Shown here: positions 31,862 through 43,439 of the stretch, piece after piece
How positions within the stretch are numbered: the first letter of the stretch is position 1
Layout of the letters: the number at the start of each line of letters is the position of its first letter
DNA from: Paraspadella gotoi
Taxonomy: Eukaryota > Chaetognatha
Reading direction: 5' to 3'
NCBI GenBank assembly: GCA_051294375.1
Contig: CM119267.1
Coordinates: forward strand, 15,974,105 to 16,038,104
DNA length: 64,000 nt
Program-made: the position numbers and the translations under genes
Notes under the pieces: model-generated
Database searches by the model: none
Seen by the model: the letters and a program-made list of their open reading frames with translations, nothing else
What the model was told of the DNA's origin: nothing

Positions 31862-33197
31862 TCAGTGGTTATGATGGTAAATGCTGTGGAAGGCCGTGCC
31901 TATGATCGGCGCCCTCCTCTCCAGCAGCGGTTGCGGAGAGTTGGCCGTGATGTAGCTGATGGGGCCGGGACTGGTGGTGCTGATGGCTCTGGGGCCGGGC
32001 GAGGTGGAGGGACCCATGAGGGCGTGGTGGAGAGTGGGCGAGGTGACGGTGGGCAACGCGGGCGACGTCTCGCTCCTGTTCATGGAGTTGGCGAGGCTGA
32101 CGAGGGCGGCCGTCTGGGCGGCGGCGGTGTTCATGGCGTTATGGTGCGTGATGAGCGGCGAGGCCGCGTGCGCGTAGTCCGTGTAGAGCGCGTTCACTTG
32201 GTTCATGATGTTCCGGTCGGCGGCGGCGGCCTGCTGCGCCTGCTGCAGCAACTGAATTTGCTGCTGCGCCGAGGCGGCGGTGGCGGCGGTGGCGGGAATG
32301 ATGCCCGCCAAGCCCGGGATCCCGGTCGCGTAGGGGAGGTAAGCGGCGTTGGCGGCGGCGGCGGCGTAGGGCGCCCCGGTGGAGCCGGCCCCTCCTCCGC
32401 CGCCCGTCTGATACTGATTGGCGGCGCCGAGGGCGGCGGCGGCGGCGAAGGCACCCGGGTACCCGATCAGCAGATCCCCGTAGACCCCGTTGGGCCGAGC
32501 CAGCACGCCCGAGAGTCCCGACTTGGCCAGGTTGGCCGACAGCATGACCTCCTTGGGCTGGGCCTTCTTGCACTCCACCATCTTCCCGTTGATCTCGTGG
32601 AAGTGGATGTCGCAGACCCTCTCGACGGCCTCTTCCTGCTCGAAGGTGACGAAGCCGAACCCGCGGTGTCGCTGCGTCGTCTTGTCCACCATCAGCATCG
32701 AGTCTTCGATGGCGCCGAATTTGCCGAAGTAGGCGTTGATGTCGTCGACGGTCGTGGCGGCGGAGAGACCGCCCACGAAGATCTTCTTCGTCTTGGTCAC
32801 CATCTTCGGGGTGGCGCGACGCGGGAACGCCACCTTCGGGTCGATGTTCTTTCCGTCGAGCTCGTGGTGCGCCTGCGCGGTGACCTTGTCCACGGCGAGC
32901 GGGTCTTTGAAGGTGACGAAACCGAAGCCGCGACTTCGTTTCGTGTTGGGATCCTTCATGACCATCGTCTCTTTGATCTCGCCGAAGAGGATGAAGTAGT
33001 CGCGAGAGATTCGGGAGTCGTTTGCCAAGGAGAGGTGCCGCCTTATTGAAGGGGGGGAGAAGGGGGGTGGGGTAAGATTTACACATTCTCTCTCTCTCTT
33101 TATGTCCATTCATTCATTCTCACAGTCGGCTTTCCGGTATTTCTCTGTGTTAGGGATCTGAAATCTCTGTCTCTCTCTCTTCTATCTCTCTCCTCTC

Positions 33198-33238
<41 letters not shown>

Positions 33239-33740
33239 GCTCTCTCTGTCTCGTTGCTCTCTCGGTTCTCTCTCTGCTGTCTCTGTCGTGTTCGAATACA
33301 ACAAGTGAACAGAATAAAAAAGTAGTGACAAATGCTACACTAAGGTTCGTACTTTTTAGGTAAATAACGTTATTGAGCTACTTATCGACAAAGTGATTTT
33401 CTGCGTTCACTACGTGACTACTTTGTACGGTACTTCTAAACAACTTATATAGTTTTTCTTTCGTTTTTTCTCCGATTTGGCACTTACTAGTATTTTAGTG
33501 CTTTCTTTCATTCTTTTATTTCTTTCATTCTTTAATATTTTCATTTTTTTCCCTTTCTTTCCTTTTTATTCTTTTCTTTCTTTCTCGCTCATCTTCACGG
33601 ACCCCTTCATTTCTTTCCTCCTTTCACTCACCGATGAACATTTTTCCAGGGTCATTGGGGATTTCTTCCGTGTTGTTGTTGTTGTTGTTGGCAGGGCGCG
33701 TCGTCATCATGGAAGCGGTGGACGTCTCTAACTTCTCCAT
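31862..33740 (-). CDS. msi: Musashi-family RNA-binding protein (two RRMs), with a one-base frame break
   Basis: Exons (minus) are 33740-33632 and 33041-31862, with a 590-bp GT-AG intron in phase 1. Exon 1 encodes [17 protein letters not shown], an Asn run and NDPGKMFIG, the start of RRM1 (RNP2). Exon 2 continues [10 protein letters not shown], then a single missing base near 33004-33010 shifts the frame before [13 protein letters not shown]. With that base restored the length is 429 codons. RRM1 and RRM2 both carry RGFGFVTF (RNP1), and RRM2 has KIFVGGL (RNP2). The linker KKAQPKEVM is diagnostic of Musashi. The C-terminal half is rich in Ala, Gly and Gln and ends with [13 protein letters not shown] and [13 protein letters not shown], echoing the vertebrate Musashi tail. 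It is a translational regulator binding UAG-containing mRNA sites. The ATG sits directly after a CAG acceptor, so upstream noncoding exons are likely. Confidence 0.93.
33150..33260. repeat. CT-rich tract in Musashi intron
   Basis: Interrupted CT dinucleotide runs within the first coding intron of the Musashi gene. On the mRNA strand this is a GA-rich run, so it is not the polypyrimidine tract of the acceptor, which lies at about 33045-33070. Confidence 0.8.
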
Positions 33741-35149
33741 CTGAGAATCGAGGGAAGTCGGGAAGGAGAAGGAAAGAAAAGGCAATGCAAAATCAATAAG
33801 GATAATATCAATAATAATTAAGATTATATAAATGAAAATAATAATAATAATAATTGTAATTAAAATAATAATGGTTTCGAATATATTAACTGAGAAGGAA
33901 AAAAACCAGGCAAAAGAAAAAGGGNNNNNNNNNNNNNNNNNNNNNNNNNNNNNNNNNNNNNNNNNNNNNNNNNNNNNNNNNNNNNNNNNNNNNNNNNNNN
34001 NNNNNNNNNNNNNNNNNNNNNNNNNNNNNNNNNNNNNNNNNNNNNNNNNNNNNNNNNNNNNNNNNNNNNNNNNNNNNNNNNNNNNNNNNNNNNNNNNNNN
34101 NNNNNNNNNNNNNNNNNNNNNNNNNNNNNNNNNNNNNNNNNNNNNNNNNNNNNNNNNNNNNNNNNNNNNNNNNNNNNNNNNNNNNNGGGATAGAAACCCG
34201 GAAAAAAAATGATTCATCGTCGATTCTTTTTCGAAGCAATAATGAAAAATGCAAAGCGAGGTTTGTGGTCCCAGAGGTGAAGAAGGAGAAGTGAGGAGGA
34301 AAGGGGAGGAAGAAAAAAGGGGAGGAAGGTAGGAAATGGAGAGAGGTAGGATTAAAAGAAGGAAAATATTAAGGAGAAAAGAGAGGTGGGAGAAAAAAAA
34401 TGAAGACTAAAATATTAGATAGTCTCGGAATAAAACATGGAGAATAATAAAATAGGGATTGACAAGAAACGAGGAAAATCAAAAAAAGATAGAAAAATAA
34501 AATTTAAAGATAGAAGGAGAGAAAAGAGGAAAGAAGCCGAAGGAAAAGGAAAAGGAAAAGGGAAAAGGGAAGAAATAAAGAGAAAGGGAGGAAGACGAAG
34601 AAAATCAAATGGGGAAAAGTGGAATTATGAGGCTTTAAATAGATATTCGTTCCGTTTTCCAGCCAAAAAAATGCGACTAATATTTCAACGGAAAAAAAAA
34701 GGGAAACGAAACAGAAAATAAAAAAGAAACAAAAAAAATATTGTTAAAGGAATAAATAAAGGAATGAAATGGGACGTAAACCGAAAAACAAAATCCACTT
34801 TGTGTCTTTTCTTAAAATTTTCTATACAATGTCCTCTTTATTTTGTGAACAATTTTGTTTATGAATCGTTAATAGATGGCGACGACGGTTAATCGTTACG
34901 ATAAATATTATTTCTTCTTTTTTTTTCCCCGTTAGCCCTTTATTCGGAAATATCTTCTCAAAAATCAAAGGACTTCCCTCTTACATCCGGGATCCAGAGA
35001 TGGTTCTTTATTTTAGTGAAAAATGGCGGCCATTTCGTCTTTCTACTTTAAATTTCGTTAATTAGCAAGAAACGATTTCTTTTCGAGATGATTTACTGCT
35101 GCCTCGCGTTTTCTGCCTCTCTTCCTCCCTTCCCTTTCTCTCTCTCTCT
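33741..35149. other. Musashi upstream region with 262-base gap
   Basis: N bases fill 33925-34186. The flanks are AT-rich on the left and strongly purine-rich on the right (34270-34740). No exon could be identified, although the Musashi 5' UTR probably begins somewhere upstream. Confidence 0.4.
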
Positions 35150-35174
35150 NNNNNNNNNNNNNNNNNNNNNNNNN
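35150..35174. other. Assembly gap (25 N)
   Basis: Run of N bases directly after a CT microsatellite. Confidence 1.
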
Positions 35175-35187
35175 CGGTCCTGAAGGG

Positions 35188-35235
35188 ATTTCCACCGGCT
35201 CAGCTGCCCGACAGCGCCTTCCATGATGACGACGC
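35188..35235 (+). repeat. Inverted partial copy of Musashi exon 1 sequence
   Basis: TTCCATGATGACGACGCG at about 35219-35236 on the plus strand repeats, in opposite orientation, the exon 1 segment around 33690-33718. The shared stretch is about 28-36 bp with two single-base indels. Read on plus it encodes SMMTTRP, the same peptide as Musashi exon 1, then soon reaches a stop. Confidence 0.5.
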
Positions 35236-35236
35236 G

Positions 35237-36215
35237 GCCCTGCAAACCAACACACAGCGAACCCTAGGAAGAGAGCCAATTATAAGCTGAAGATAATCGC
35301 ACTACTTTCTCTTAATTGATATTATTTCCCCCTTTTCTTTGTCTTTTTCCTTCCCTTTTTTTTGAAGATTAAAATGTTCCATTCTCGGTGAGTAAATTCT
35401 AACTTAGCTGCTCATCTCTCATCGTGTCTCTCCTCTCTTTCTCTACGTTTCCTCTCTCTCGCTTCTCTCTCCTCGTCTTCACTTCCTTCGTCTCTTCGTC
35501 CAATCCCCCCTTTCTCAGTCTTTCTTGTCTTCCCTCTCTTCCTCTCCCTCTCTCTCTTCTCTCGTCTCCTTCGCTCTCTCTCCATCTCTTCCCTCTCCTC
35601 GAAAGAAATTCGCAGCGGGTCGCGTGATAGAATGAGTCACGAGAAAAAAAAACACATCAACAAAGATCATGAATCAAGAAAATCTGAATAACAAAGGATA
35701 AGAAGCGGAAAAAAATGAAAATATTAAAGAGACACTATTATGAGAATCATCGAAATAAAAGAATGAATAGAATCAGCTCACTATCAACATATCCTCTCAA
35801 AGTAATCTCTCTGCCAAACTCGCAGAAAAAAATGAAAGAAAAACCTTATGATACTTCTACGTTACTCGTTTAGAAGGTACAATCGCCTCCGCCTCTACTC
35901 GTACAAGTAGTCGTGTCCACCGTAAGTGAACGCAGAAAATCACATTTTGTCCCAGATAAGATTAGCTCCACTAACCGTATCGTTTAACCGGAGTAAAAAG
36001 TACGGAACCTAAGTGTAGTGCATTTGTCACTACTTCTTTTTTATTCTTTTCTGTCTCTACATTGTTTGTGTTCGAACGGCTCCTCTAGAGAGAGAGACGA
36101 GAGAGGAGAGAGAGAGGAGAGGGACGCCTCTAAAGAATGAAATGAGAAGGAAACTACCTAAAAACGTACAAAAAATGAAAGAAAGACCAACAACAAAAGA
36201 CAGAAGAAAAAAAAA
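35237..36215. other. Noncoding, pyrimidine-rich then mixed
   Basis: CT-rich sequence from 35400 to 35600 and mixed AT-rich DNA to the next gap. No gene supported. Confidence 0.45.
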
Positions 36216-36393
36216 NNNNNNNNNNNNNNNNNNNNNNNNNNNNNNNNNNNNNNNNNNNNNNNNNNNNNNNNNNNNNNNNNNNNNNNNNNNNNNNNNNNNN
36301 NNNNNNNNNNNNNNNNNNNNNNNNNNNNNNNNNNNNNNNNNNNNNNNNNNNNNNNNNNNNNNNNNNNNNNNNNNNNNNNNNNNNNNNNNNNNN
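36216..36393. other. Assembly gap (178 N)
   Basis: Run of N bases. Confidence 1.
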
Positions 36394-36475
36394 CGTCGGC
36401 GCGCTGCTTCCGGATTTATGAGGCCATATAGAGCGTGAAAAATTGACAAAGATTATCTTTTAGGAGATTAATAAT

Positions 36476-37070
36476 TTATTCGTAGTTTTGTAAGTTCATG
36501 GGAGGCGAGTTGACGACGGCGCCGNNNNNNNNNNNNNNNNNNNNNNNNNNNNNNNNNNNNNNNNNNNNNNNNNNNNNNNNNNNNNNNNNNNNNNNNNNNN
36601 NNNNNNNNNNNNNNNNNNNNNNNNNNNNNNNNNNNNNNNNNNNNNNNNNNNNNNNNNNNNNNNNNNNNNNNNNNNNNNNNNNNNNNNNNNNNNNNNNNNN
36701 NNNNNNNNNNNNNNNNNNNNNNNNNNNNNNNNNNNNNNNNNNNNNNNNNNNNNNNNNNNNNNNNNNNNNNNNNNNNNNNNNNNNNNNNNNNNNNNNNNNN
36801 NNNNNNNNNNNNNNNNNNNNNNNNNNNNNNTTTTTTTGTTTACCTTCTCCTCGATTCGCGGGATTTTTGTTTGCGAGACGTCGAGTTTTTGCTCCGAGCC
36901 TCGTTTGAGGCCAGCGGCGGTGGCGCCCACTCTCAAAAACGGGTTCTCAACAAGTTCGGTCGGAACGCCCACCACCGCCACATTCATATCTAACGGAAGC
37001 CAGGGGTCGCGGGAAGTCATGGGATCGCGGGCGAGGTTGGTCACGCAGTCACCGTTGGGGGTCGCGTCGG
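36476..37070 (-). CDS. Unidentified minus-strand gene, last exons, interrupted by a gap
   Basis: Two coding-like pieces flank a 306-base gap (36525-36830). The upstream piece (37020 or earlier to 36844) encodes MTSRDPWLPLDMNVAVVGV, then PTELVENPFLRVG and LKRGSEQKLDVSQTK, and ends at a strong donor AAG|GTAAAC. The downstream piece ends NSPPMNLQNYE with a TAA at 36478-36476 that overlaps an AATAAA. Codon-like composition differs from the simple repeats around it. I do not recognise the protein. The two pieces may belong to one gene or to two, and the frame across the gap is unknown. No 3' splice site is evident just before the first piece, so Met at 37020 may be a start codon. Confidence 0.45.
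36525..36830. other. Assembly gap (306 N)
   Basis: Run of N bases inside the unidentified minus-strand gene. Confidence 1.
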
Positions 37071-37740
37071 GAATAATAAATAAAAAAAAAAGGAAAAACA
37101 AAAGACGGGGTTTCGTTAGAATAAATTCGATTTGTTGGGAACGGGATGGAATAACTTATCTCGTGAAAAAAATTTAGAATGTTATGATTAATTGATTGAT
37201 TTAAAATATTACGTTAGTGAATTTTTTTTCTTTTTTGTTGGTTTTAGATTTAAAAACGTTGTGAAAACAAAGAAAAACTTTTATTAACCCAAATATTACA
37301 TTTAAAATTCGAATGTACAAGGAAATATTTAATTCAATTAAGATTAACTAGAAATTTAAAGATAAATCATTCCTTCCCGATAAAACATTGTTATGAAATC
37401 CAAATCGTTTGGGTTAACGAAGCAACGAGAAACAAACAAACAATAAGTGAGAAACAAAATAAAAAAAAGAAATTAATTTTTTTCGAAGTCAAAAGGAAAA
37501 ACGATGGAATTTTTTCGTTGATCCTTCGATCGAAGTTGAGGAAAAAAAAAAGTAGAACCAGTGATAAAAAAAACGAGGGAAAAGCCAAATCGTTCAGGTG
37601 CGGATCGAAAAGGGAAAAATACACACACACACACGAAAAAAAAAAAATTATGGTCGTAAGCAAAAAAAAGTTAGTGCGTGAAAAGAATTTTTTTCGGGTT
37701 TGAAAGTGAAATTTTTTTTTTTTTAAGCCGGAGTCCTCAA
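37071..37740. other. AT-rich noncoding
   Basis: Homopolymer-rich sequence without coding signal on either strand; a short (CA)n run is at 37620-37634. Confidence 0.45.
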
Positions 37741-37787
37741 GTTCTTCACGCTCTTCTTGCGGTATGACAACCTTTCACCTTAAATCA
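37733..37787 (-). other. Possible C-terminal coding fragment
   Basis: On the minus strand a frame next to the 10-base gap (37788-37797) reads LSYRKKSVKNLRTPA and then a stop. It is basic and not low-complexity, but too short to identify; it could be the end of an exon lost in the gap. Confidence 0.2.
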
Positions 37788-37919
37788 NNNNNNNNNNGAT
37801 TTTCATTTAGTTCTCAGCTTGGAAGCAGAGGGAGTCATAGTCTTTCTGCTTTGTTTGTTCATTCGTTTGATCAGCTTTCGCGGGATGACGCGGCCGATTG
37901 TAGAACTTTCACCTCGTCT

Positions 37920-37920
<1 letters not shown>

Positions 37921-37990
<70 letters not shown>
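37921..37990. repeat. (GA)n microsatellite
   Basis: GA dinucleotide run with two AAG interruptions. Confidence 0.95.
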
Positions 37991-38225
37991 ACTTTCAACG
38001 GATAAGCAAACTAAGCATCAACTAAGGTCTTTGGTGACAATATCTTTTGCGGTTTGTTAAAAACTGGACAAGGTGAGAACGAAAGCGTTTAACGAAAAAC
38101 AAAAAGAAAAAAAAAACCAGAAAAACAAACCTAATAAACAGATTTAAAAATTAAAAAACCAAGTCTCAAATAAAAAAGCTAAAAAAAGCGTCGTGCTTCG
38201 ACGTGACCGACGAGAAAAAAGATTC

Positions 38226-38236
38226 TCACCTTAGAA
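38226..38236 (-). promoter_or_regulatory. Donor-like site, possible 5' UTR exon of a minus-strand gene
   Basis: CTAAG|GTGAGAATC on the minus strand is a good 5' splice-site match just after a GC-rich stretch. It could end a noncoding first exon of Musashi or of the unidentified gene. No transcript evidence is available. Confidence 0.25.
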
Positions 38237-38348
38237 GATGAAAAAGTGGGGGCGCCAATTCGGAGGCCGTGGGAGGAGGTGGTGATGGTGGATTGGGTGG
38301 TGGTGGAAGGGTGGATAGAGTGGACAGGGTCGAGGGGGGGAATACGAT

Positions 38349-38351
<3 letters not shown>

Positions 38352-38439
<88 letters not shown>
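38352..38439. repeat. (GA)n microsatellite, ~88 bp
   Basis: Pure GA dinucleotide run. Confidence 0.98.
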
Positions 38440-38441
<2 letters not shown>

Positions 38442-39895
38442 CTTATCCCCGAGGCTGAGGCATTCTAGTTGTTTCAAGAAAAAATAAAAATTCGCGTTTT
38501 GAGGTGAGGGAGATTCGATTGTCTTTTCGCTCGTTTTTGTTATTCAAAAACACTTGGGATTAGAAAGGTAAGCGTTTTTTTTTAATATTCGAACGTCTTT
38601 TGTTCGTAGAGTTTTATTTTTTTTTTGGATCGAGAAGAGGAGAGAGGTCGCGATCGATCGGTCCTCATCGATTCCTTTCCCTTTTGTTTATATACGTTTT
38701 CTTTTTTTCAAATTTCACAAAATAAAACGCAAAATAAAATTTAAATTAAAAAAAAAAGGAAGAAGACGTGGATTGTCCTTCACATTTGAGTTTCGAGGAG
38801 AGAGAGAGACAGAGAGAGAGGGAGAAAAAACAATGGAGAGCGAAACGATTTGCAATTCGGTTCTAATTGAGAATTTTGTTTGTCTAGTTTTGTTGAATTC
38901 TTCTGTTTTTTTTTTTGAAAATTATATATTTCGATTGTTTAATTTTTTTTTTTAAATTTCGTTTTTATTGTTGCTGTTGATGTCGATTTTTCTACCAAAC
39001 TACGTGAATGTTTTTCTACGAAGGAAAGGGGGATTCAATGTGAAGAACGGGAGAAAACTTCGAAATCTGCGGGAGAGAGAAAAGAAAATGAATTAAACCG
39101 ATTGAGAAATGGAAAAAAAAAATCGATTTAGAAGAAGTTTTCTCGAAAGATGGCGCACGTTTTTTTTTTCTTATCGATCGAGGATAAAGTCCGAATAAAA
39201 AGCCGGCTTATTTTCTCGGTAATAAAAAATCAAAACCTGAATTCTTTTTTAAGGGTTCGAAGGCAACGCTTTATTTGATTAAATAAGTTATTTATATCGA
39301 GATATATGAATTAAAAGTGGAATAAGACGAAATTTAGCAAAGTCTATTGCAGCGCCGCATTCTAAAATGGGACGATTGAAGCAAAACGAGAGAGAGAAAA
39401 AAAAAACAAAAAACGAAAAGCAAAAAGAAAAAAAGAAGTTGAGAAAAAAACGGTGAGAAGATGTCGTTTTGTTCTCCGCGGGGAGTCGAAGGTTTTCCAC
39501 GCGCGCAACCTCTGCCGTGGGTGTCGAGAAGAAAAATAATCGAGAAAAAAAAAAGAGCATCCGACGAAAATTAAATTAGGAAGAAGGAATCGATACGCGA
39601 CGAGGTTGTTCAATGTCAGACGCATTAAACGGAAATGCAGAAGAGAGAGAGGAGAGAGAGAGAGGAAGAGGAGAGATCCGACGATGAGAAGACGAGAGAG
39701 AGAGAGACGACGAGAGACAGAGGATTGAGACCGAGCACGAGATTACGGCGCAAATGAAAGGAAGAAAGCAAGAAAGAGGAAAGGAGGCCCACGTCTTTCG
39801 TTGCTTGTCATCGTCGTCGTTTATGGCCACCGGATAATCAATTATGTCAAAGGATTTAGAAGAGTGACTCGTTACGCCGCAGGGGCGTGCCTGCC
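38440..39895. other. Noncoding, A/T homopolymer- and purine-rich
   Basis: No coding sequence recognised; GA-rich clusters at 38800-38825 and 39640-39710. Confidence 0.45.
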
Positions 39896-40048
39896 TCTAC
39901 TCTCATCTCTCTCTCCTCTCTCTCTCTCTCTTCTCTCTTCTCTCTCTCTCTCTCTTCTCTCCTCTCTATCTCTCTCTCTCTCTCTCTTTTACTTTCGATC
40001 TCCGTCTTTCCTTTCTTCTCCGTCTTTCGCTCTTGTATTCTATCTCTT

Positions 40049-40112
<64 letters not shown>

Positions 40113-40279
40113 CCCTCTATCGAGGTTATAATGCCGCGGAAATCTATTAGCGAACGTCTGACGAAAAATAAGACGAAGTTCTGAATCGATTACTTTGTCA
40201 ACAGGTGGTGAATGGGGAAATGGAAAGAGAGGAGGAGAGAGAGAGAGAGAAATAGAGAGAGAGTGACGAGAGAGGAGAT

Positions 40280-40311
<32 letters not shown>

Positions 40312-40330
40312 TAGAGAGAGAGAGAGATTA
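39896..40330. repeat. CT tract followed by GA tract (purine/pyrimidine switch)
   Basis: CT-rich from about 39896 to 40120 and GA-rich from about 40220 to 40327 on the same strand, separated by about 100 bp of unique sequence. The two halves are largely complementary and could pair as a large imperfect hairpin. Confidence 0.85.
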
Positions 40331-41431
40331 TTAATATTTGTATGCTTTTATTTAAGGAAAAAATATAATAAATCAAATAGAGTTAAAGAGTTTTTTTTAG
40401 CCGATGTGAGAAACAAAGAACGAAGTTTGTGAAGATAATTATACAATATATAAATATTATCTATTCATTCAATAAATATAAGCAAGTTCTTGAAAGCTTT
40501 CAATCAAGAAGTTTATTAACTCCCAAAGTGCACGGCTTCCCTTTCAACGACGTGATGTCGTGTTATTAAACTGAATTATTTAATTGAATAAAAAGACCGT
40601 TTCATTTTCGAAGTCACCAGCGAACATTCATCTTAAAGAAGAACGAGTGTCCATGACAACGAGATCCCAATCTCCCCGGTCCAACCACAGCGCGGGTCTC
40701 CGATATATAAGACGAGTCGGTTATTTGATGCCGAAACACCCGGTCTTGGAAAGAAGGCGCCCAACGCGGTCTTGGCAAAGGTGAAGAAAAAAAATGGGGG
40801 CTGAGTAAATGACCCGAAATGGAGGAGTTAAGAAAGGGGGGAGGTGGGGGGGGGAGAGGGAGAGATCTTGAGACAGAGTGGAGGCGAGAGCGAAAGACAA
40901 AAACAACAATAGAAAGGATATGTATATGTTGTTGTTGTTGTTGTTGTTGTTCACATTGAGGCAGATTTTTAAGACAGATTCTTTTGTCGTATAATTTATT
41001 CTTAAAAAAAACATTGAGATAGCTAACAAACACGTTTCAAGAGATAAAATAGAAACATTTTGTCATTGCGAGAGCAATTCTATAAGACACTTTGCAAGTC
41101 GGCCGGTAGGACTGTCTGTCTGTCTGTCTGTTTGTCTCTCTGTCGGTCTGCCCACAACTCCGATATTGCATTTTCTTCTATACCACCTGAACCCTCCCAC
41201 CCTCGGACCATGTCACCATCCCACCCTCCACCTCCCTCCTCCGCTTTCGCCATATTTTTTTCCTTTCCTCTTTCTTTTTTTTCCTTTCCCTTTTCCTCTT
41301 CCTTTTTTTTATTCCTTTTCCTTTTCCTCTTTTTTCCTCTTCAGTTTTTTTTCCCTTCTTTTTCCCTCCCTTTTTTGTTTCCTCCTCCTCATTACCTTTC
41401 CATTCTTCTCTCTCTCTCTCTCTCTCTCTCT
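40331..41431. other. Noncoding with small repeats
   Basis: Contains (TTG)n at 40930-40950, (TGTC)n at 41116-41135 and a pyrimidine-rich run into the gap. No gene supported. Confidence 0.45.
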
Positions 41432-41644
41432 NNNNNNNNNNNNNNNNNNNNNNNNNNNNNNNNNNNNNNNNNNNNNNNNNNNNNNNNNNNNNNNNNNNNN
41501 NNNNNNNNNNNNNNNNNNNNNNNNNNNNNNNNNNNNNNNNNNNNNNNNNNNNNNNNNNNNNNNNNNNNNNNNNNNNNNNNNNNNNNNNNNNNNNNNNNNN
41601 NNNNNNNNNNNNNNNNNNNNNNNNNNNNNNNNNNNNNNNNNNNN
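41432..41644. other. Assembly gap (213 N) inside a CT microsatellite
   Basis: N run flanked on both sides by (CT)n. Confidence 1.
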
Positions 41645-42085
41645 TCTCTCTCTCTCTCTGCGGTGAATACACTCTCCCGGCTCCCGCGCCAGTTCGGCGT
41701 GAAGGCATCAGTAACGCGACGCACCGTTAACTCTTTCAGCAGATGTTCGCAATAACGAGTTCCTCGATATAACGAATCACTCTGTCTCTCTCCGTCCGAC
41801 TTTATACTTCATTGTTACAGTTTAACTCGATGAGCTTCCGCTCGGGTGGGAAATAAACCTCGTTTCTTTGTTCCTTCGACTTTTATGCGGGACGGTCGGT
41901 GTTTGTCGCTCTCTCTGTCTCGCTCTCTCCGCGTGTCCGTCTCTTTTTGTCTGTCTGTCTGTCTTTCTGACTTTCTGTCTCCGTACATGTCCAGATATCT
42001 TTTTGTCTATCTTAGTCTGTCTTTATGTTTTCTTTCATTTTCTTATTTTTTGTCTTTCTGGCTCTGACTCATGCTCTGTCCATCA

Positions 42086-42122
<37 letters not shown>

Positions 42123-42274
42123 NNNNNNNNNNNNNNNNNNNNNNNNNNNNNNNNNNNNNNNNNNNNNNNNNNNNNNNNNNNNNNNNNNNNNNNNNNNNNN
42201 NNNNNNNNNNNNNNNNNNNNNNNNNNNNNNNNNNNNNNNNNNNNNNNNNNNNNNNNNNNNNNNNNNNNNNNNNN
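42123..42274. other. Assembly gap (152 N) beside a CT microsatellite
   Basis: N run immediately after (CT)n. Confidence 1.
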
Positions 42275-42399
42275 CCCGCCGGTTATTTTCATTGTCTTTC
42301 CCGATCGCCTCTCATTTCCACATCGTCGGCCTCACACGCTAGACTTTCCTTTGCTTCGCCATCTCTTGGCGTAATTCGCTTCTCGTTTCTGAATTGACG

Positions 42400-42690
42400 C
42401 ATCTCGAGGCCCAAGATTTTTCTTCCTGAGGCCAAACGTTGTCTCTTGGCCAATTATATCTTTTCAATAGGCCAATATCCGTCTCGAAGCCAATTTAAGG
42501 CTCGTTAATCGTTTTGGCTAAACTCTACTTTTCCTGCTTTCTCCACCTAAATAGCTTAATATAATATTAGAGGCTTAGGTGAACCCTTTGTCTTTGGCCA
42601 AATGAGTTTATTCTTTGGGCTCAACCACTCCTCCTCCTTGGCCCAACCTGTCATCGCTTTTGCCCAATCTCTTGGCGTCTCTTTTGGCAA
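42400..42690. promoter_or_regulatory. Cluster of CCAAT / GGCCAA motifs
   Basis: CCAAT occurs at 42450-42454, 42472-42476 and 42490-42494, spaced about 20 bp, with further GGCCAA, GCCCAA and GGCCCAA words up to 42670. Closely spaced CCAAT boxes are typical NF-Y sites. A degenerate tandem repeat is an equally good reading, and no downstream gene is recognised. Confidence 0.3.
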
Positions 42691-42771
42691 GGGTCGCTCT
42701 TCTTTATCTCCCAATTTCATCCCCCGTCATCCGAAGGCGCCTTTCTCTTTTATCCGGTCTCGACCCTTATT

Positions 42772-42880
<109 letters not shown>

Positions 42881-43439
42881 CCCCCCCAAGGACAACCGGC
42901 GATCAGTGACATTCGACTGTTGTTTCCGCAAATTAGGATCCGCGCTCCTTCGCCCTTTTCTCTTCTTTTCTCCCCGACGAAGGAAAAAAAAAAGATAAGA
43001 AAAAAAGGAAAAGGAGAAAAAAAGGAGGTGAGGTCAGAAGGTGGGATCGAGGCGGAAGAGGACGAGTCGGAGGCGAGAGCTGCGGGCGCAAGGGTTCAGC
43101 CGACGAGGGGAAACGACTCGGCTTTAAAATAGAAAAAAAAAAAGAAGAAGTGGCTGGTTTGAGGTCTTACGCCGCAGTCACTTTTCCTCTTGCGCGTTCT
43201 TACTCGAGTATGAAACTATGGACAATATGCCAATATGTGGTCATGTGATTATACAAGTTTGAAACGCTAGCATTACAAGCGTTTTGTTATGCCTCACCTG
43301 TCTATTAAGTTTTAATCAAAAGAACTCAGTATTATATTCTGGTTATGAGATCATATTTAAAGTTAATTGCGAGACTGCTATAAGTTTGAAACAATTGCGC
43401 ATTATGCAGTATTACCTGAATTTAAAATATAAGCAAGAT

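Noticed and set aside
31865-33049. 394-codon plus-strand open frame opposite Musashi
   Set aside because: It is antisense to the two RRMs, follows their codon structure and is low-complexity Gly/Val/Arg; a shadow of the real gene.
32139-33113. 324-codon minus-strand frame overlapping Musashi
   Set aside because: Frame-shifted reading of the Musashi exon, Arg-rich with no domain.
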